Assembly: GCF_011516945.1 (NCBI RefSeq)
Contig: NZ_WOTH01000002.1
Span: 124,001-188,000 of the forward strand
Source of the DNA: Acetobacter estunensis
Lineage (GTDB): Bacteria; Pseudomonadota; Alphaproteobacteria; Acetobacterales; Acetobacteraceae
Reading direction: 5' to 3'
DNA length: 64,000 nucleotides
A program made the position numbers and the translations under genes. This document shows, in pieces, positions 45,061-53,436 of the stretch; the first letter of the stretch is position 1; each line of letters starts with the position of its first letter. The notes beneath the pieces are model-generated. The model was not told the DNA's origin and did not search any database. It saw only the letters and a list, made by a program, of their open reading frames with translations.

Positions 45061-45483
45061 ATGCCGGAAGCCTTTCTCACTCTCCTTCTGTTTCAATTGC
45101 TCGGCTCAGGCTTGCAGATGCTGCTGCATCTTCCCATTCCCGGCCCTGTGATCGGCATGTTTCTGCTGGCCGCCGCCCTCCTGTGGCGACGCAACCGCGC
45201 ATCGGTCAATCAGGCCGATACGGCCCGGGCGGGTTTTGATTCTCCAGCCCTTGGCGCGCTCGCACGCGCCTTGATCGCCTGTCTCGGTCTGCTTTTCGTT
45301 CCGGCGGGCGTGGGGCTGGTAACGCAGATGCCGCTGCTCATGGCCAATCTGCTCCCCATTGCCGTCGCTCTGTTCGGCTCCACGCTTCTCGGTCTTCTGG
45401 TCACGGCGTTTGTCATGCACAGAGCGACGCATGATCGACCGGCGCCGGAGAAGATCGCCGATACTGGTGGACAGGTGCTGTGA
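45061..45483 (+). CDS. CidA/LrgA-family holin-like membrane protein
   Basis: 140-aa inner-membrane protein with four hydrophobic helices and the family core LHLPIPGPVIGMFLL followed by FVPAGVGLVTQMPLL. CidA/LrgA proteins modulate murein hydrolase activity and, with LrgB partners, three-carbon or acetate-linked metabolite transport (pyruvate in Bacillus and staphylococci). The stop overlaps the LrgB start by one base (TGATG), so the two are translated together. Confidence 0.88.
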   Translation: MPEAFLTLLLFQLLGSGLQMLLHLPIPGPVIGMFLLAAALLWRRNRASVNQADTARAGFDSPALGALARALIACLGLLFVPAGVGLVTQMPLLMANLLPIAVALFGSTLLGLLVTAFVMHRATHDRPAPEKIADTGGQVL

Positions 45484-46223
45484 TGAACATTGCCCATACC
45501 CTGCACGGGATTTATGCCCGTTTCCTGCCCGAACCGAACATGGAAACCCTGTTCTGGCTGTGCGTTACGCTGGGGATGTTCGCACTGGGCATAAAGCTCC
45601 AGTTGCGTCTTGGACGCGCCCCATGGGCCAACCCGGTGCTGTTTGCCATCGTCATGGTGGCGCTGGCGCTGTTTGCGACGCAGACGCCTTATGACACCTA
45701 CTTCCATTCGGTGCAGATCATCCACTTCCTGCTCGGTCCGGCCACGGTGGCGTTGGCCATTCCTCTGGCGGACTCAATCCGGCTGGTGACACGCAGTCTT
45801 CCCGCCATGACGCTGGCGCTTCTGGCCGGTTCCATCACATCCGTGGTCAGTGGAATCGTGTTCGTTCTGCTTCTGGGCGGATCTCATGAGGTCGCGCTGT
45901 CCATGGCACCCAAGGCCGTGACAACCCCCATCGCCATTGCCATCACGGAACAGATCGGCGGCATTCCGGCCCTGACGGCGGCATTCGCCATCCTTGGCGG
46001 CATCATCGCTGCGATGATCGGGGAAAGCACATTGCGGCGGCTTGGCATCACCGACTGGCGCGCGCACGGGCTGGCGGCGGGGATTGCGGGCAGTGGGATT
46101 GCAGCGGCACAGGTAGCGCAACGCGATCCGGTGGGCGCGGCGTTTGCGGCTTTGGGTATCGGCCTGAACGGACTGGTGACGGCGCTTATCGTGCCGTTGG
46201 TGCTCTACTTTCTACCGGGCTGA
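45483..46223 (+). CDS. LrgB/CidB-family membrane protein
   Basis: 246-aa protein with about seven hydrophobic segments and the LrgB signature SMAPKAVTTPIAIAITEQIGG around residues 139-160, then GIAGSGIAAAQVAQRDP. It is the usual partner of the LrgA-like protein upstream. The role may be export of pyruvate-like acids or autolysis control. Its position directly after the glyoxylate-shunt genes suggests a link to overflow metabolism (inference). Confidence 0.9.
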   Translation: MNIAHTLHGIYARFLPEPNMETLFWLCVTLGMFALGIKLQLRLGRAPWANPVLFAIVMVALALFATQTPYDTYFHSVQIIHFLLGPATVALAIPLADSIRLVTRSLPAMTLALLAGSITSVVSGIVFVLLLGGSHEVALSMAPKAVTTPIAIAITEQIGGIPALTAAFAILGGIIAAMIGESTLRRLGITDWRAHGLAAGIAGSGIAAAQVAQRDPVGAAFAALGIGLNGLVTALIVPLVLYFLPG

Positions 46224-46491
46224 AAGACGAGCAACGCAGAACGCCTGTTCCTTTCCCGGCAAACATGAGGTTCAGGGGCACAAATCCACCGCTCTTGAAG
46301 AAATGGCGGAAAGAGGCGTAAGGAGTGCGGGCATTGTCGCTCCACGCCATTCATAAGGATGTCCGCCGCTTCCCCTTTCCGCTGTCGTGACACTCCGCCA
46401 TGCTCCGGTTGCGCATGGAGGCGGACGCATGGTTCAGCACACTGTTTTGGAATGACCGGCCGCACGTCCATTCGGGAAACCGGACCTCTTG

Positions 46492-47619
46492 ATGAAGATT
46501 GCCTTTCTTTATCTCTCGCAACCCTATGAATGTTATCACATCGCCTCTGTTGCGAGCGCATTGGCGCAACATCCTGACGTGCAGGTGGTGGAATATTATC
46601 TTTTCGATGATGTTCCCGAACATCTGCGGATCATCCGCGAAGCCTTGAATGCTCCTGCTCTTCCGGCGAAGAAACTAAAAGCTGACTGGAAAGCGGCCTT
46701 CCTGCGCCCCTTCAAAAACATAAATGATTATCGGCTTGCCATTCTGAATCAATACACTCAAGAATTCGAACAATTCGATGCTCTTCTTTCAACAGAGTTT
46801 GTAACCGGATTACTGAAAGATCACGGCCTTATTTCGCCAAAACTGATCTGGATGGCGCATGGGGCGGGCGACAGATACATAAAACGCGAATATCTGGTCA
46901 GTAAATTCGACCTGGTGGCCCTCTCCGGCCCCAAACTGGAGCGCTATTATCTCAAGCAGGGGTTGGTTAAGACCGGAAACATACGAGTTGTGGGATATCC
47001 CAAGTTCGACGTCTTCGAAGCGGTTCGACAGAAGAGTTACGCTCCCTTCCCCAATGGTCATCCGTTCATTCTCTACAATCCGCATTACAAACGCGGACTG
47101 TCTTCTTATGAAAAATACGTCCGCACGGTCGTTGCGGGCATCAAACAGCAGAGCCGCTACAACCTGATCGTCGCCCCGCATATTGAAATGTTCGACAAGA
47201 AAATCGGGCTGAGAAAGCACTTCCTGAAACGGCTGGAAGGCCCGCAGGTCCTTGCGGATACGGGATCGCCCCGGATGCTCGATATGACCTATACGGCTCA
47301 CGCCGCCATCTATCTGGGCGACATCAGCAGTCAAGTGTACGAGTTCCTGCTTTTCCCACGTCCCTGTGTTTTTCTCAATGCCGCCAAAGTCGCATGGCGC
47401 GATAATCCCGCGTTCCGGCATTGGGCGGCCGGAGAAGTTGTGGATCGACCGGAAGATGTCCTGCCCGCTATCGCACGCGCCCAAGAGCGTCATGCGGAGT
47501 ATAAACCTGCGCAGGAAACACTGTTTCGGGAAACGTTCGGCGATCTGCCACCTTTCGGTGCGTCAGAACGTGCCGCCACCGCCATTGTAAATTACATGTC
47601 CTGCGCAGCCCATGTCTGA
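46492..47619 (+). CDS. CDP-glycerol glycerophosphotransferase-like protein
   Basis: 375-aa GT-B-fold protein resembling the CDP-glycerol:poly(glycerophosphate) transferase family of surface-polymer synthesis. Evidence is MAHGAGDRYIKREYL in the middle, VVGYPKFD, and the C-terminal YLGDISSQVYEFLLFPRPCVFLNA, matching the D-x-S-S-x-x-x-E-x-x-x-x-x-R/K-P pattern of the group. No membrane anchor. ATG 46492 is preferred to TTG 46489. It overlaps the next gene by 8 bases. Donor may be CDP-linked or another nucleotide sugar; this cannot be told from sequence. Confidence 0.7.
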   Translation: MKIAFLYLSQPYECYHIASVASALAQHPDVQVVEYYLFDDVPEHLRIIREALNAPALPAKKLKADWKAAFLRPFKNINDYRLAILNQYTQEFEQFDALLSTEFVTGLLKDHGLISPKLIWMAHGAGDRYIKREYLVSKFDLVALSGPKLERYYLKQGLVKTGNIRVVGYPKFDVFEAVRQKSYAPFPNGHPFILYNPHYKRGLSSYEKYVRTVVAGIKQQSRYNLIVAPHIEMFDKKIGLRKHFLKRLEGPQVLADTGSPRMLDMTYTAHAAIYLGDISSQVYEFLLFPRPCVFLNAAKVAWRDNPAFRHWAAGEVVDRPEDVLPAIARAQERHAEYKPAQETLFRETFGDLPPFGASERAATAIVNYMSCAAHV

Positions 47620-48904
47620 ACAACGCTCGGTTTTCAGTTCCATCCTCCAGAACGCGGGGCTTTTGACGGCGGGAAAAATAATCACTGCCTGCTGCGGCTT
47701 TGTCTATATTGCCTTCACTGTCCGCACGATCGGTCTGAGTGACTATGGATTTCTCATCCTTATCCATTCACTGGCGCTCATGGGATCACGCCTTTCTCGC
47801 CTTCAATCGTGGCGGACACTTATCCATTTCGGGAGCAACGCTTTTCACGAGAAGCATTATACATTTCTAAGAAAAGTCGTTTCCTTCAGCATCCGGCTGG
47901 ATGTCATCTCCGCCTTTGCGGCGCTGCTCATCAGTCTGGTGGGCGCGCAGATCTATACTGTTTTTGCCCATTGGCCTTTCAAGATATGGGCTCTGGCAAC
48001 GCTGTACGCCTGCGTGTCTTTCCTCATGTATACGGGTTGGTGCGTTGGCGTTTTCCGACTTACACGGAAATTCTACATTGTCACCGTCAAGGATTCCCTT
48101 CTGGCGCTGCTCCAGATGATTGGCGTTTTGATCGGTTATTTCTTCAAATTGAAACTGGCTTATTTTTTAATGGTGTGGGCTGGCATCGTCATTTGCGACT
48201 TCGTCGTGTCCGTGACCACCGCCGTCGTCATTCTGAACACGTATTTCCCCTTCCATTTCCTGCACGCATTCAGGAACTGGAAATGGGCGCTGCCCGACAT
48301 GTGGAAATTTACGAAAAATACCAGTGTAAGCCAGACGCTTTACGCCATTTCCAATAACATCGCGATGCTCATCGTGGGCGGAATACTCGGACCCGTCGAT
48401 GTGGCCGTGTATCGGGTGTGCCGGCAAATCGCCAATGGAATTGTCACGCCCGCTCAGTTGACCGCGCCCGTCATCTATCCTGAGCTTGTCAAATTACGTG
48501 ATGACAGGGATTGGGACGGTCTACGGAAGGTCATTACACAGATATTTCTTTCGCTGATTTCCATATCGGCAGTGCTGCTGTTGCTGTCCATCTTCGCGGG
48601 CAATCACATCTTTGCCTATCTCGTTCATACCAAGTCGATCCATTCCACCTCCTACATCCTGATCATGCTGAGTTCGGCCATATTCGATCTTCTGATGGTG
48701 CCGGTCGAACCGCTTCTGATGGTATCCGGATATACAAAGGTGCTTGTCCGAAACCGTACGATCATAATCGCCATTTATTTCCCGCTTCTCTACCTGATGA
48801 CCGTTGAGTTCGGACTGAATGGCGCCTGCCTTTCAACGGCGTTCTCCAACCTGCTTGCACTCATCGTGTGCGCCGCGTGGCTTCCGCGCGTATTCAGGAA
48901 GTAA
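47612..48904 (+). CDS. oligosaccharide flippase (Wzx/polysaccharide biosynthesis type)
   Basis: 430-aa polytopic membrane protein with 12 or so hydrophobic helices, of the MOP-superfamily polysaccharide transporter type. It begins with FSSILQNAGLLTAGKIITACCGFVYIAFTVRTIGLSDYG-like segments that are characteristic of Wzx proteins, and carries KNTSVSQTLYAISNNIAMLIVGGILGP in the middle. It should flip a lipid-linked glycan. It overlaps the upstream transferase gene by 8 bases; no Wzy polymerase is nearby, so partner genes are elsewhere. Confidence 0.8.
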   Translation: MSEQRSVFSSILQNAGLLTAGKIITACCGFVYIAFTVRTIGLSDYGFLILIHSLALMGSRLSRLQSWRTLIHFGSNAFHEKHYTFLRKVVSFSIRLDVISAFAALLISLVGAQIYTVFAHWPFKIWALATLYACVSFLMYTGWCVGVFRLTRKFYIVTVKDSLLALLQMIGVLIGYFFKLKLAYFLMVWAGIVICDFVVSVTTAVVILNTYFPFHFLHAFRNWKWALPDMWKFTKNTSVSQTLYAISNNIAMLIVGGILGPVDVAVYRVCRQIANGIVTPAQLTAPVIYPELVKLRDDRDWDGLRKVITQIFLSLISISAVLLLLSIFAGNHIFAYLVHTKSIHSTSYILIMLSSAIFDLLMVPVEPLLMVSGYTKVLVRNRTIIIAIYFPLLYLMTVEFGLNGACLSTAFSNLLALIVCAAWLPRVFRK

Positions 48905-49090
48905 CCGCGTCGATAGGCCGTGCAGACGTTGTTATAAATGCGTCTTGCCTTGGACAGGAACCTTCCTCCGATTTGCGAGGAATACGCCTCTCGGCAGCAG
49001 TTCTTTGCAAACCATTTAAACCGATTGGCGCACGCGCATGGCAATTCCCTTTTGCATGCCAAAGACAGCACCTGAATTGACACCTGAAAC

Positions 49091-49116
49091 AAAAAAAGGG
49101 AGCCGAAGCTCCCTTT
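49091..49116 (-). terminator. rho-independent terminator of mscL
   Basis: On the minus strand a 9-bp stem AAAGGGAGC/GCTCCCTTT closes a stable TTCG tetraloop and runs into a T tract, 33 bases beyond the mscL stop. Confidence 0.92.
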
Positions 49117-49148
49117 CCTCGAAACATTCCCTCATGAAAGGGAAATGC

Positions 49149-49616
49149 TCAGGCGCCATGCTGCTCCTGATGAACCAGCGCGTCGCGGATCTCCTGGAGG
49201 AGAACTTCGCTCTTCGTCGGCGGGGGAGGAGCCGCGGGAGCTGCATCCTGACGGACATGCATCTTCGTCAGCAGGCGCACCATCCAGAAGATGACCATCG
49301 CAATGATCAGGAACTGGATAATGGTGTTGATGAACATGCCATAATTGATGGTGACGGCACCCGCCTTTTGAGCCGCATCCAGAGTCGGCTCAACCGGCCC
49401 CTTCAGCGTGACAAAAAGATTGCCAAAATCGATGCCACCTGTGGCCAGACCCAGGATCGGATTGAAGACATCCTTGACCAGGCTGTTGACAATGGAGGTG
49501 AACGCCGCGCCGATGATGACACCGACAGCCATGTCCACAACATTGCCACGCATGATGAAGGATCGAAAATCGGCAACCCAGCCCGGGGTGTGCACGGCAA
49601 GTCTCGGTTCTGCCAT
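49149..49616 (-). CDS. mscL: large-conductance mechanosensitive channel
   Basis: 155-aa inner-membrane channel that opens under hypo-osmotic stress. First helix FIMRGNVVDMAVGVIIGAAFTSIVNSLV, periplasmic loop, second helix around INTIIQFLIIAMVIFWMVRLL, and a C-terminal charged bundle (KSEVLLQEIRDAL) with a Pro/Ala-rich linker. ATG 49616 is chosen over ATG 49628 because TTGAGGAA sits just upstream of it. Single gene with its own terminator. Confidence 0.95.
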   Translation of the reverse strand: MAEPRLAVHTPGWVADFRSFIMRGNVVDMAVGVIIGAAFTSIVNSLVKDVFNPILGLATGGIDFGNLFVTLKGPVEPTLDAAQKAGAVTINYGMFINTIIQFLIIAMVIFWMVRLLTKMHVRQDAAPAAPPPPTKSEVLLQEIRDALVHQEQHGA

Positions 49617-49885
49617 GATATTCCTCAAAAACTAAAGTGTTCCGGGCTCTTATCCGGTTTTCCGTCGGCCATTACAACAACGGATTAACCTCCCCGCAAA
49701 AATTAACGGTTCGTTACGCCCCTGTTAACGCTTTTCTTCAGAAATTGTGCGCAAAAGATGGCCGGATCGTGACCCCGCTGCCTTGAGGCAACACCGCCAT
49801 TGCAAGAGAAGGTCGATGCGCCTATACGAGCGCGCAACGTGTCCCGGTCGGCATCGGGGCCTCATTTTCGCGGAAAGTTCCCCTC

Positions 49886-50122
49886 ATGAAGTCCAACATC
49901 CATCCTGAGTACCACGAGATCAACGTCATCATGACCGATGGCACCGAATACAAGACGCGGTCCTGCATGGGCGCGGCCGGTGACACGCTCCGTCTGGACA
50001 TCGATACGAAATCTCACCCGGCATGGACCGGCGTGCAGCGCATGCTCGACACCGGAGGCCAGGTGGCGAAGTTCAACAAGCGCTTTGCTGGCATTGGCAA
50101 GCGCAAGCAGGACGCTGAGTAA
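49886..50122 (+). CDS. rpmE: 50S ribosomal protein L31
   Basis: 78-aa large-subunit protein: [25 protein letters not shown], and [24 protein letters not shown] are the family core. The usual CxxC zinc motif is missing, with only one cysteine at residue 28, so this is the zinc-independent (C-minus) version. Upstream 257 bases contain no gene; a strong terminator follows, so it is monocistronic. Confidence 0.95.
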   Translation: MKSNIHPEYHEINVIMTDGTEYKTRSCMGAAGDTLRLDIDTKSHPAWTGVQRMLDTGGQVAKFNKRFAGIGKRKQDAE

Positions 50123-50148
50123 GACATTTCGTTGTCTCTCGCCTGACG

Positions 50149-50183
50149 AAAACCCCGGCAGTATTACACTGCTGGGGTTTTTT
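50149..50183 (+). terminator. rho-independent terminator of rpmE
   Basis: 10-bp GC-rich stem CCCCGGCAGT / ACTGCTGGGG (one G-T wobble) with flanking A and T tracts, ending in six T residues. Confidence 0.9.
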
Positions 50184-50383
50184 CGTAATCGCGACCAGCC
50201 TGTCGCTCCTTACCCGTATCAGTGCTGTGTGATTATCGCTTGACCCCGTGCTTCTCGCCCGCCATTACCCATCCCAGAGATGCGGGCCAGCAGGCACGCT
50301 GGGTTGGAGCCAAGCTCCGCCCATAAAACCGGTTCCGGTGCCTGCGTGAGCACCGCAAGCACACGCAGCAACAGGATCGATCG

Positions 50384-50965
50384 ATGACGACGCTCCCCCT
50401 CATGCCGAAAGCGACGGCCGTCTGGCTGATCGAGAAAACTGCCCTGACGTTTGAACAGGTGGCGGCTTTCTGCGGAATGCATCCTCTGGAAGTGCAGGCC
50501 ATCGCCGATGGTGAAGTGGCACAGGGAATCGTAGGTTACGACCCGATTGCCAACCACCAGCTCACACAGGAAGAAATCACCCGTTGTGAGGCCGATACGA
50601 CGGCGCGTCTGAAAATCCTTCCCACCGCCAATCAGGTGAAACGTCGGGCCAAAGGCGCGCGGTACACACCCGTCGCCCGTCGTAATGACCGACCGGACGG
50701 AATTGCTTTCCTGTTGCGCAATTTTCCGCAGCTTCAGGATCAGCAGATATCCAAGCTGCTTGGCACCACCAAGGACACCATCGCCAAGGTGCGTGATCGC
50801 CAGCACTGGAATAGCCAGAACATCAAACCGCGCGATCCCGTAACACTCGGTCTGTGCAGCCAGATGGACCTCAATGCCGCCGTCGCAGCCGCTAACGACA
50901 AGCTGACACGCGAAGGGCACGAAGTCCCTGTTCCTCTTCCTCTCGGAAACGACGAAGAGGGCTGA
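50384..50965 (+). CDS. TrcR-type cell-cycle regulator (DUF1013)
   Basis: 193-aa alphaproteobacterial DNA-binding protein of the DUF1013/TrcR family. N-terminal LPLMPKATAVWLIEKTALTFEQVAAFCGMHPLEV-like helix-turn-helix, a central RARYTPVARRNDRPDGIAFLLRNFP-type block, and a second helical pair ISKLLGTTKDTIAKVRDRQHWNS are family hallmarks. It is linked to cell-cycle transcription in other alphaproteobacteria. It sits between rpmE and small YdcH genes, with 261 bases of non-coding DNA upstream containing the rpmE terminator. Confidence 0.87.
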   Translation: MTTLPLMPKATAVWLIEKTALTFEQVAAFCGMHPLEVQAIADGEVAQGIVGYDPIANHQLTQEEITRCEADTTARLKILPTANQVKRRAKGARYTPVARRNDRPDGIAFLLRNFPQLQDQQISKLLGTTKDTIAKVRDRQHWNSQNIKPRDPVTLGLCSQMDLNAAVAAANDKLTREGHEVPVPLPLGNDEEG

Positions 50966-51008
50966 GAGAAAATGGAGAGCAGCTCGCTAGAAGCCGCTCT
51001 CCCCTTCT

Positions 51009-51179
51009 TCACGAACGGGCGCGAAGACGATCCATCTCTTCTTTCACACTGAGTTTCTTCAGTTTGAGGCGCATCAGTACACGCTGGTCCGGTGAGGGGC
51101 GCAAACCTTCTGAGTGAATTTCGCTATCGAGAGCGGAATGACGACGGCTGAGGCTTTCGAGACGTGACTGCATGCTCAT
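51009..51179 (-). CDS. YdcH-family (DUF465) small protein
   Basis: 56-aa protein read directly from the minus strand. It contains SRLESLSRRHSALDSEI, then SPDQRVLMRLKLKKLSVKEEMDRL: the two antiparallel helices typical of DUF465/YdcH. ATG 51179 has GGAG eight bases upstream; ATG 51173 is an alternative. Function unknown. It is convergent with trcR and divergent from a second YdcH gene. Confidence 0.8.
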   Translation of the reverse strand: MSMQSRLESLSRRHSALDSEIHSEGLRPSPDQRVLMRLKLKKLSVKEEMDRLRARS

Positions 51180-51419
51180 GGTCTGAATCTCCAGCTTGAT
51201 TATTGCAACGCGATGACGGTAGCGCCGGGAGAAACGGTTTCGTCATGAAAACTTGCTCATTTCCCGGTAATATAACGGCAACGCAACGGCTTGCCCGCTG
51301 GAGAGCCTCTGGCGTCTGGCCGCGGACTGCCCTAACGTGACATGAGCGTCATGACGGCACGATGTGTGTCCTGCCATGGAGCCAACAGAACCGATACTGG
51401 ACAGACAGCCGGAGGTGTG

Positions 51420-51620
51420 ATGCTGCGTGACAACGACAGTATGCTTCGCAGACTTCACGAACTGCGAAGCGAACACCGGGATCTCGATACGGTCATTAAC
51501 CGTCTTTCCCTTGAACCGATGGACCAACTCCAGATCCAGCGCCTCAAAAAGCGCAAGCTAGTGCTGAAAGACGAAATCGCATGGATCGAGAACCGTCTCA
51601 TTCCAGACAACATAGCCTGA
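51420..51620 (+). CDS. YdcH-family (DUF465) small protein
   Basis: 66-aa two-helix protein: MLRRLHELRSEHRDLDTVI, then PMDQLQIQRLKKRKLVLKDEI, matching DUF465/YdcH. The frame opens at 51342, but ATG 51420 is preceded by GGAGG at 51411-51415, giving the family length. It precedes purE by 42 bases, the common alphaproteobacterial order ydcH-purE-purK. Function unknown. Confidence 0.85.
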   Translation: MLRDNDSMLRRLHELRSEHRDLDTVINRLSLEPMDQLQIQRLKKRKLVLKDEIAWIENRLIPDNIA

Positions 51621-51662
51621 CTGAAACGGCTCCCGAACAGGGCCGGCGGAACCAACGGACCA

Positions 51663-52214
51663 ATGGATAACATCGAAGACCAGCCGATCACGGCGAACGA
51701 AGATGTCGCGACCGCCGTGACGGGCGAGGATAGCCGCCCGCGTGTGGGTGTGATCATGGGCAGCCAGTCCGACTGGGAGACCATGCGCCACGCCACCGCT
51801 ACGCTGGATGCGCTCGACATCCCCTTTGAAGCCAAGGTCGTCTCGGCCCATCGCACGCCAGACCGACTGGCCGAGTATGCGCGCACGGCTGTCGATCGTG
51901 GCCTGTCCGTCATCATTGCCGGTGCAGGCGGTGCGGCTCATCTGCCCGGCATGTGCGCGGCGTGGACGCGCTTGCCCGTTCTTGGCGTGCCGGTCGAATC
52001 CAAGGCGCTCAAGGGCATGGACAGCCTGCTTTCCATTGTCCAGATGCCCGGCGGTGTGCCGGTCGGCACACTGGCCATCGGAAAGGCAGGCGCGATCAAC
52101 GCGGCCCTGCTGGCGGCCTCCATTCTCGCCATTGGCGACAAGGATCTTGCCGCGCGTCTGGACACATGGCGCGCCCTTCAGACAGCCTCGGTGCGCGATG
52201 AACCCGAAGAATGA
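51663..52214 (+). CDS. purE: 5-(carboxyamino)imidazole ribonucleotide mutase
   Basis: 183-aa class I PurE, converting N5-CAIR to CAIR in purine synthesis. Active-site segments: [26 protein letters not shown] and [13 protein letters not shown]. An N-terminal extension of about 22 residues precedes the core. Its 3' end overlaps purK by 17 bases, indicating coupled translation; PurK supplies its substrate. Confidence 0.95.
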   Translation: MDNIEDQPITANEDVATAVTGEDSRPRVGVIMGSQSDWETMRHATATLDALDIPFEAKVVSAHRTPDRLAEYARTAVDRGLSVIIAGAGGAAHLPGMCAAWTRLPVLGVPVESKALKGMDSLLSIVQMPGGVPVGTLAIGKAGAINAALLAASILAIGDKDLAARLDTWRALQTASVRDEPEE

Positions 52215-53346
52215 CACGACCTCCCTGCCCCCGAACGCCGTAATCGGCATTGTGGGCGGCGGACAACTCGGACGTATGTCCGCCATTGCAGCGGCCCAGC
52301 TTGGCTTTCGCACACATGTTCTGGCCGCCACGCAGGATGAACCGGCGGTACAGGTCTCGCATTCCGCCACCATCGGCTCCCACTCCGATCCCGCGACACT
52401 GCGCGCATTTGCGGAAGCGGTTGATGTCGTGACCTTCGAGTTCGAGAATGTCTCGGCGGACGGGCTGGACCTTCTGTCATCCATCCGTCCCGTGCGGCCC
52501 TCCGGGGCTATCCTGCGCATCAGTCAGGATCGCGCGCAGGAAAAGACTTTTCTCGGCTCCGTGGATGTGGACGTCGCTCCTTGGCGGCTCGTCACGGACG
52601 AGGCCAGTCTGCATGAAGTGGCCGAAGCTCTGGGCTATCCCTTCATCCTCAAGACCACGCGCCTTGGCTATGACGGCAAGGGACAGCGTCGCGTCATGAA
52701 GCCCGAGGATCTGGTGGCCGCCTTTGACGCGCTCGAACCGAAGCCTTTGGTTGCCGAAGGCATGATCGATTTCGGCATGGAAGTCAGTGTCATGGTTGCT
52801 CGCGGGGTGCATGGTACCGTGCGCTGCTTCGATGTCACCGAAAACAGGCACGTCAACGGTATCCTCGACCTCAGCCTTGCTCCTGCGCGGCTCGACCCGG
52901 AGGTGGCGCAGAATGCACAGGACATGGCGCGACGCATTGCCGAAGGGCTCGATCTTGTCGGTCTTCTCGGGGTTGAGATGTTCGTGGGGCGAGACGGTCG
53001 TCTGCTGGTGAACGAGATCGCCCCTCGTCCGCACAATTCTGGCCATTGGACGATGGATGCCTGCCCGGTGGACCAGTTCGCCATGCATGTCCGCGCCGTC
53101 ACGGGACTGCCTCTGCCAGAACCGGTACGCCATTCGGACGCCGTGATGAAAAACCTCATCGGCCCGGACGATATGGCCCTTTGGCCCGAAATCATCGCGG
53201 CTCCTCGCCTGATCCCGCATCTCTATGGCAAAGCGCAGGCACGACCGGGCCGCAAGATGGGCCATGTAAACGTGATCTTCCCACGAGGCAGCCTCCCCGG
53301 CGAGTTCGGTGTCGAAGCCGCGCTCAAGCCACTTGCGCCGGGCTAG
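52198..53346 (+). CDS. purK: 5-(carboxyamino)imidazole ribonucleotide synthase
   Basis: 382-aa ATP-grasp enzyme making N5-CAIR from AIR, bicarbonate and ATP. N-terminal [12 protein letters not shown], the ATP-grasp core [20 protein letters not shown], and the metal/active-site segment [17 protein letters not shown] are all present. The same frame is open far upstream within purE; ATG 52198 gives the family N-terminus. A terminator follows 12 bases after the stop. Confidence 0.95.
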   Translation: MNPKNDTTSLPPNAVIGIVGGGQLGRMSAIAAAQLGFRTHVLAATQDEPAVQVSHSATIGSHSDPATLRAFAEAVDVVTFEFENVSADGLDLLSSIRPVRPSGAILRISQDRAQEKTFLGSVDVDVAPWRLVTDEASLHEVAEALGYPFILKTTRLGYDGKGQRRVMKPEDLVAAFDALEPKPLVAEGMIDFGMEVSVMVARGVHGTVRCFDVTENRHVNGILDLSLAPARLDPEVAQNAQDMARRIAEGLDLVGLLGVEMFVGRDGRLLVNEIAPRPHNSGHWTMDACPVDQFAMHVRAVTGLPLPEPVRHSDAVMKNLIGPDDMALWPEIIAAPRLIPHLYGKAQARPGRKMGHVNVIFPRGSLPGEFGVEAALKPLAPG

Positions 53347-53358
53347 ATACAGAAAATC

Positions 53359-53395
53359 ATCGGGAGCAAAGCGCGCTCTGCTCCCGATTGTTTTT
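53359..53395 (+). terminator. rho-independent terminator of purEK
   Basis: 10-bp perfect stem ATCGGGAGCA / TGCTCCCGAT with a 10-base loop and a T-rich tail (TGTTTTT), immediately downstream of purK. Confidence 0.9.
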
Positions 53396-53436
53396 CCTTG
53401 GTGTTCAGTTCTGCCGCGTCTCTCTAGACTGGACGC

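Noticed and set aside
46224-46491. Small RNA or leader gene in the 268-base gap before the transferase/flippase pair
   Set aside because: Minus-strand frames here are low-complexity and no strong hairpin or T run was found; nothing supported.
51558-52520. 320-codon minus-strand frame across purE/purK
   Set aside because: Covers the junction of two well-defined overlapping genes; antisense artefact.
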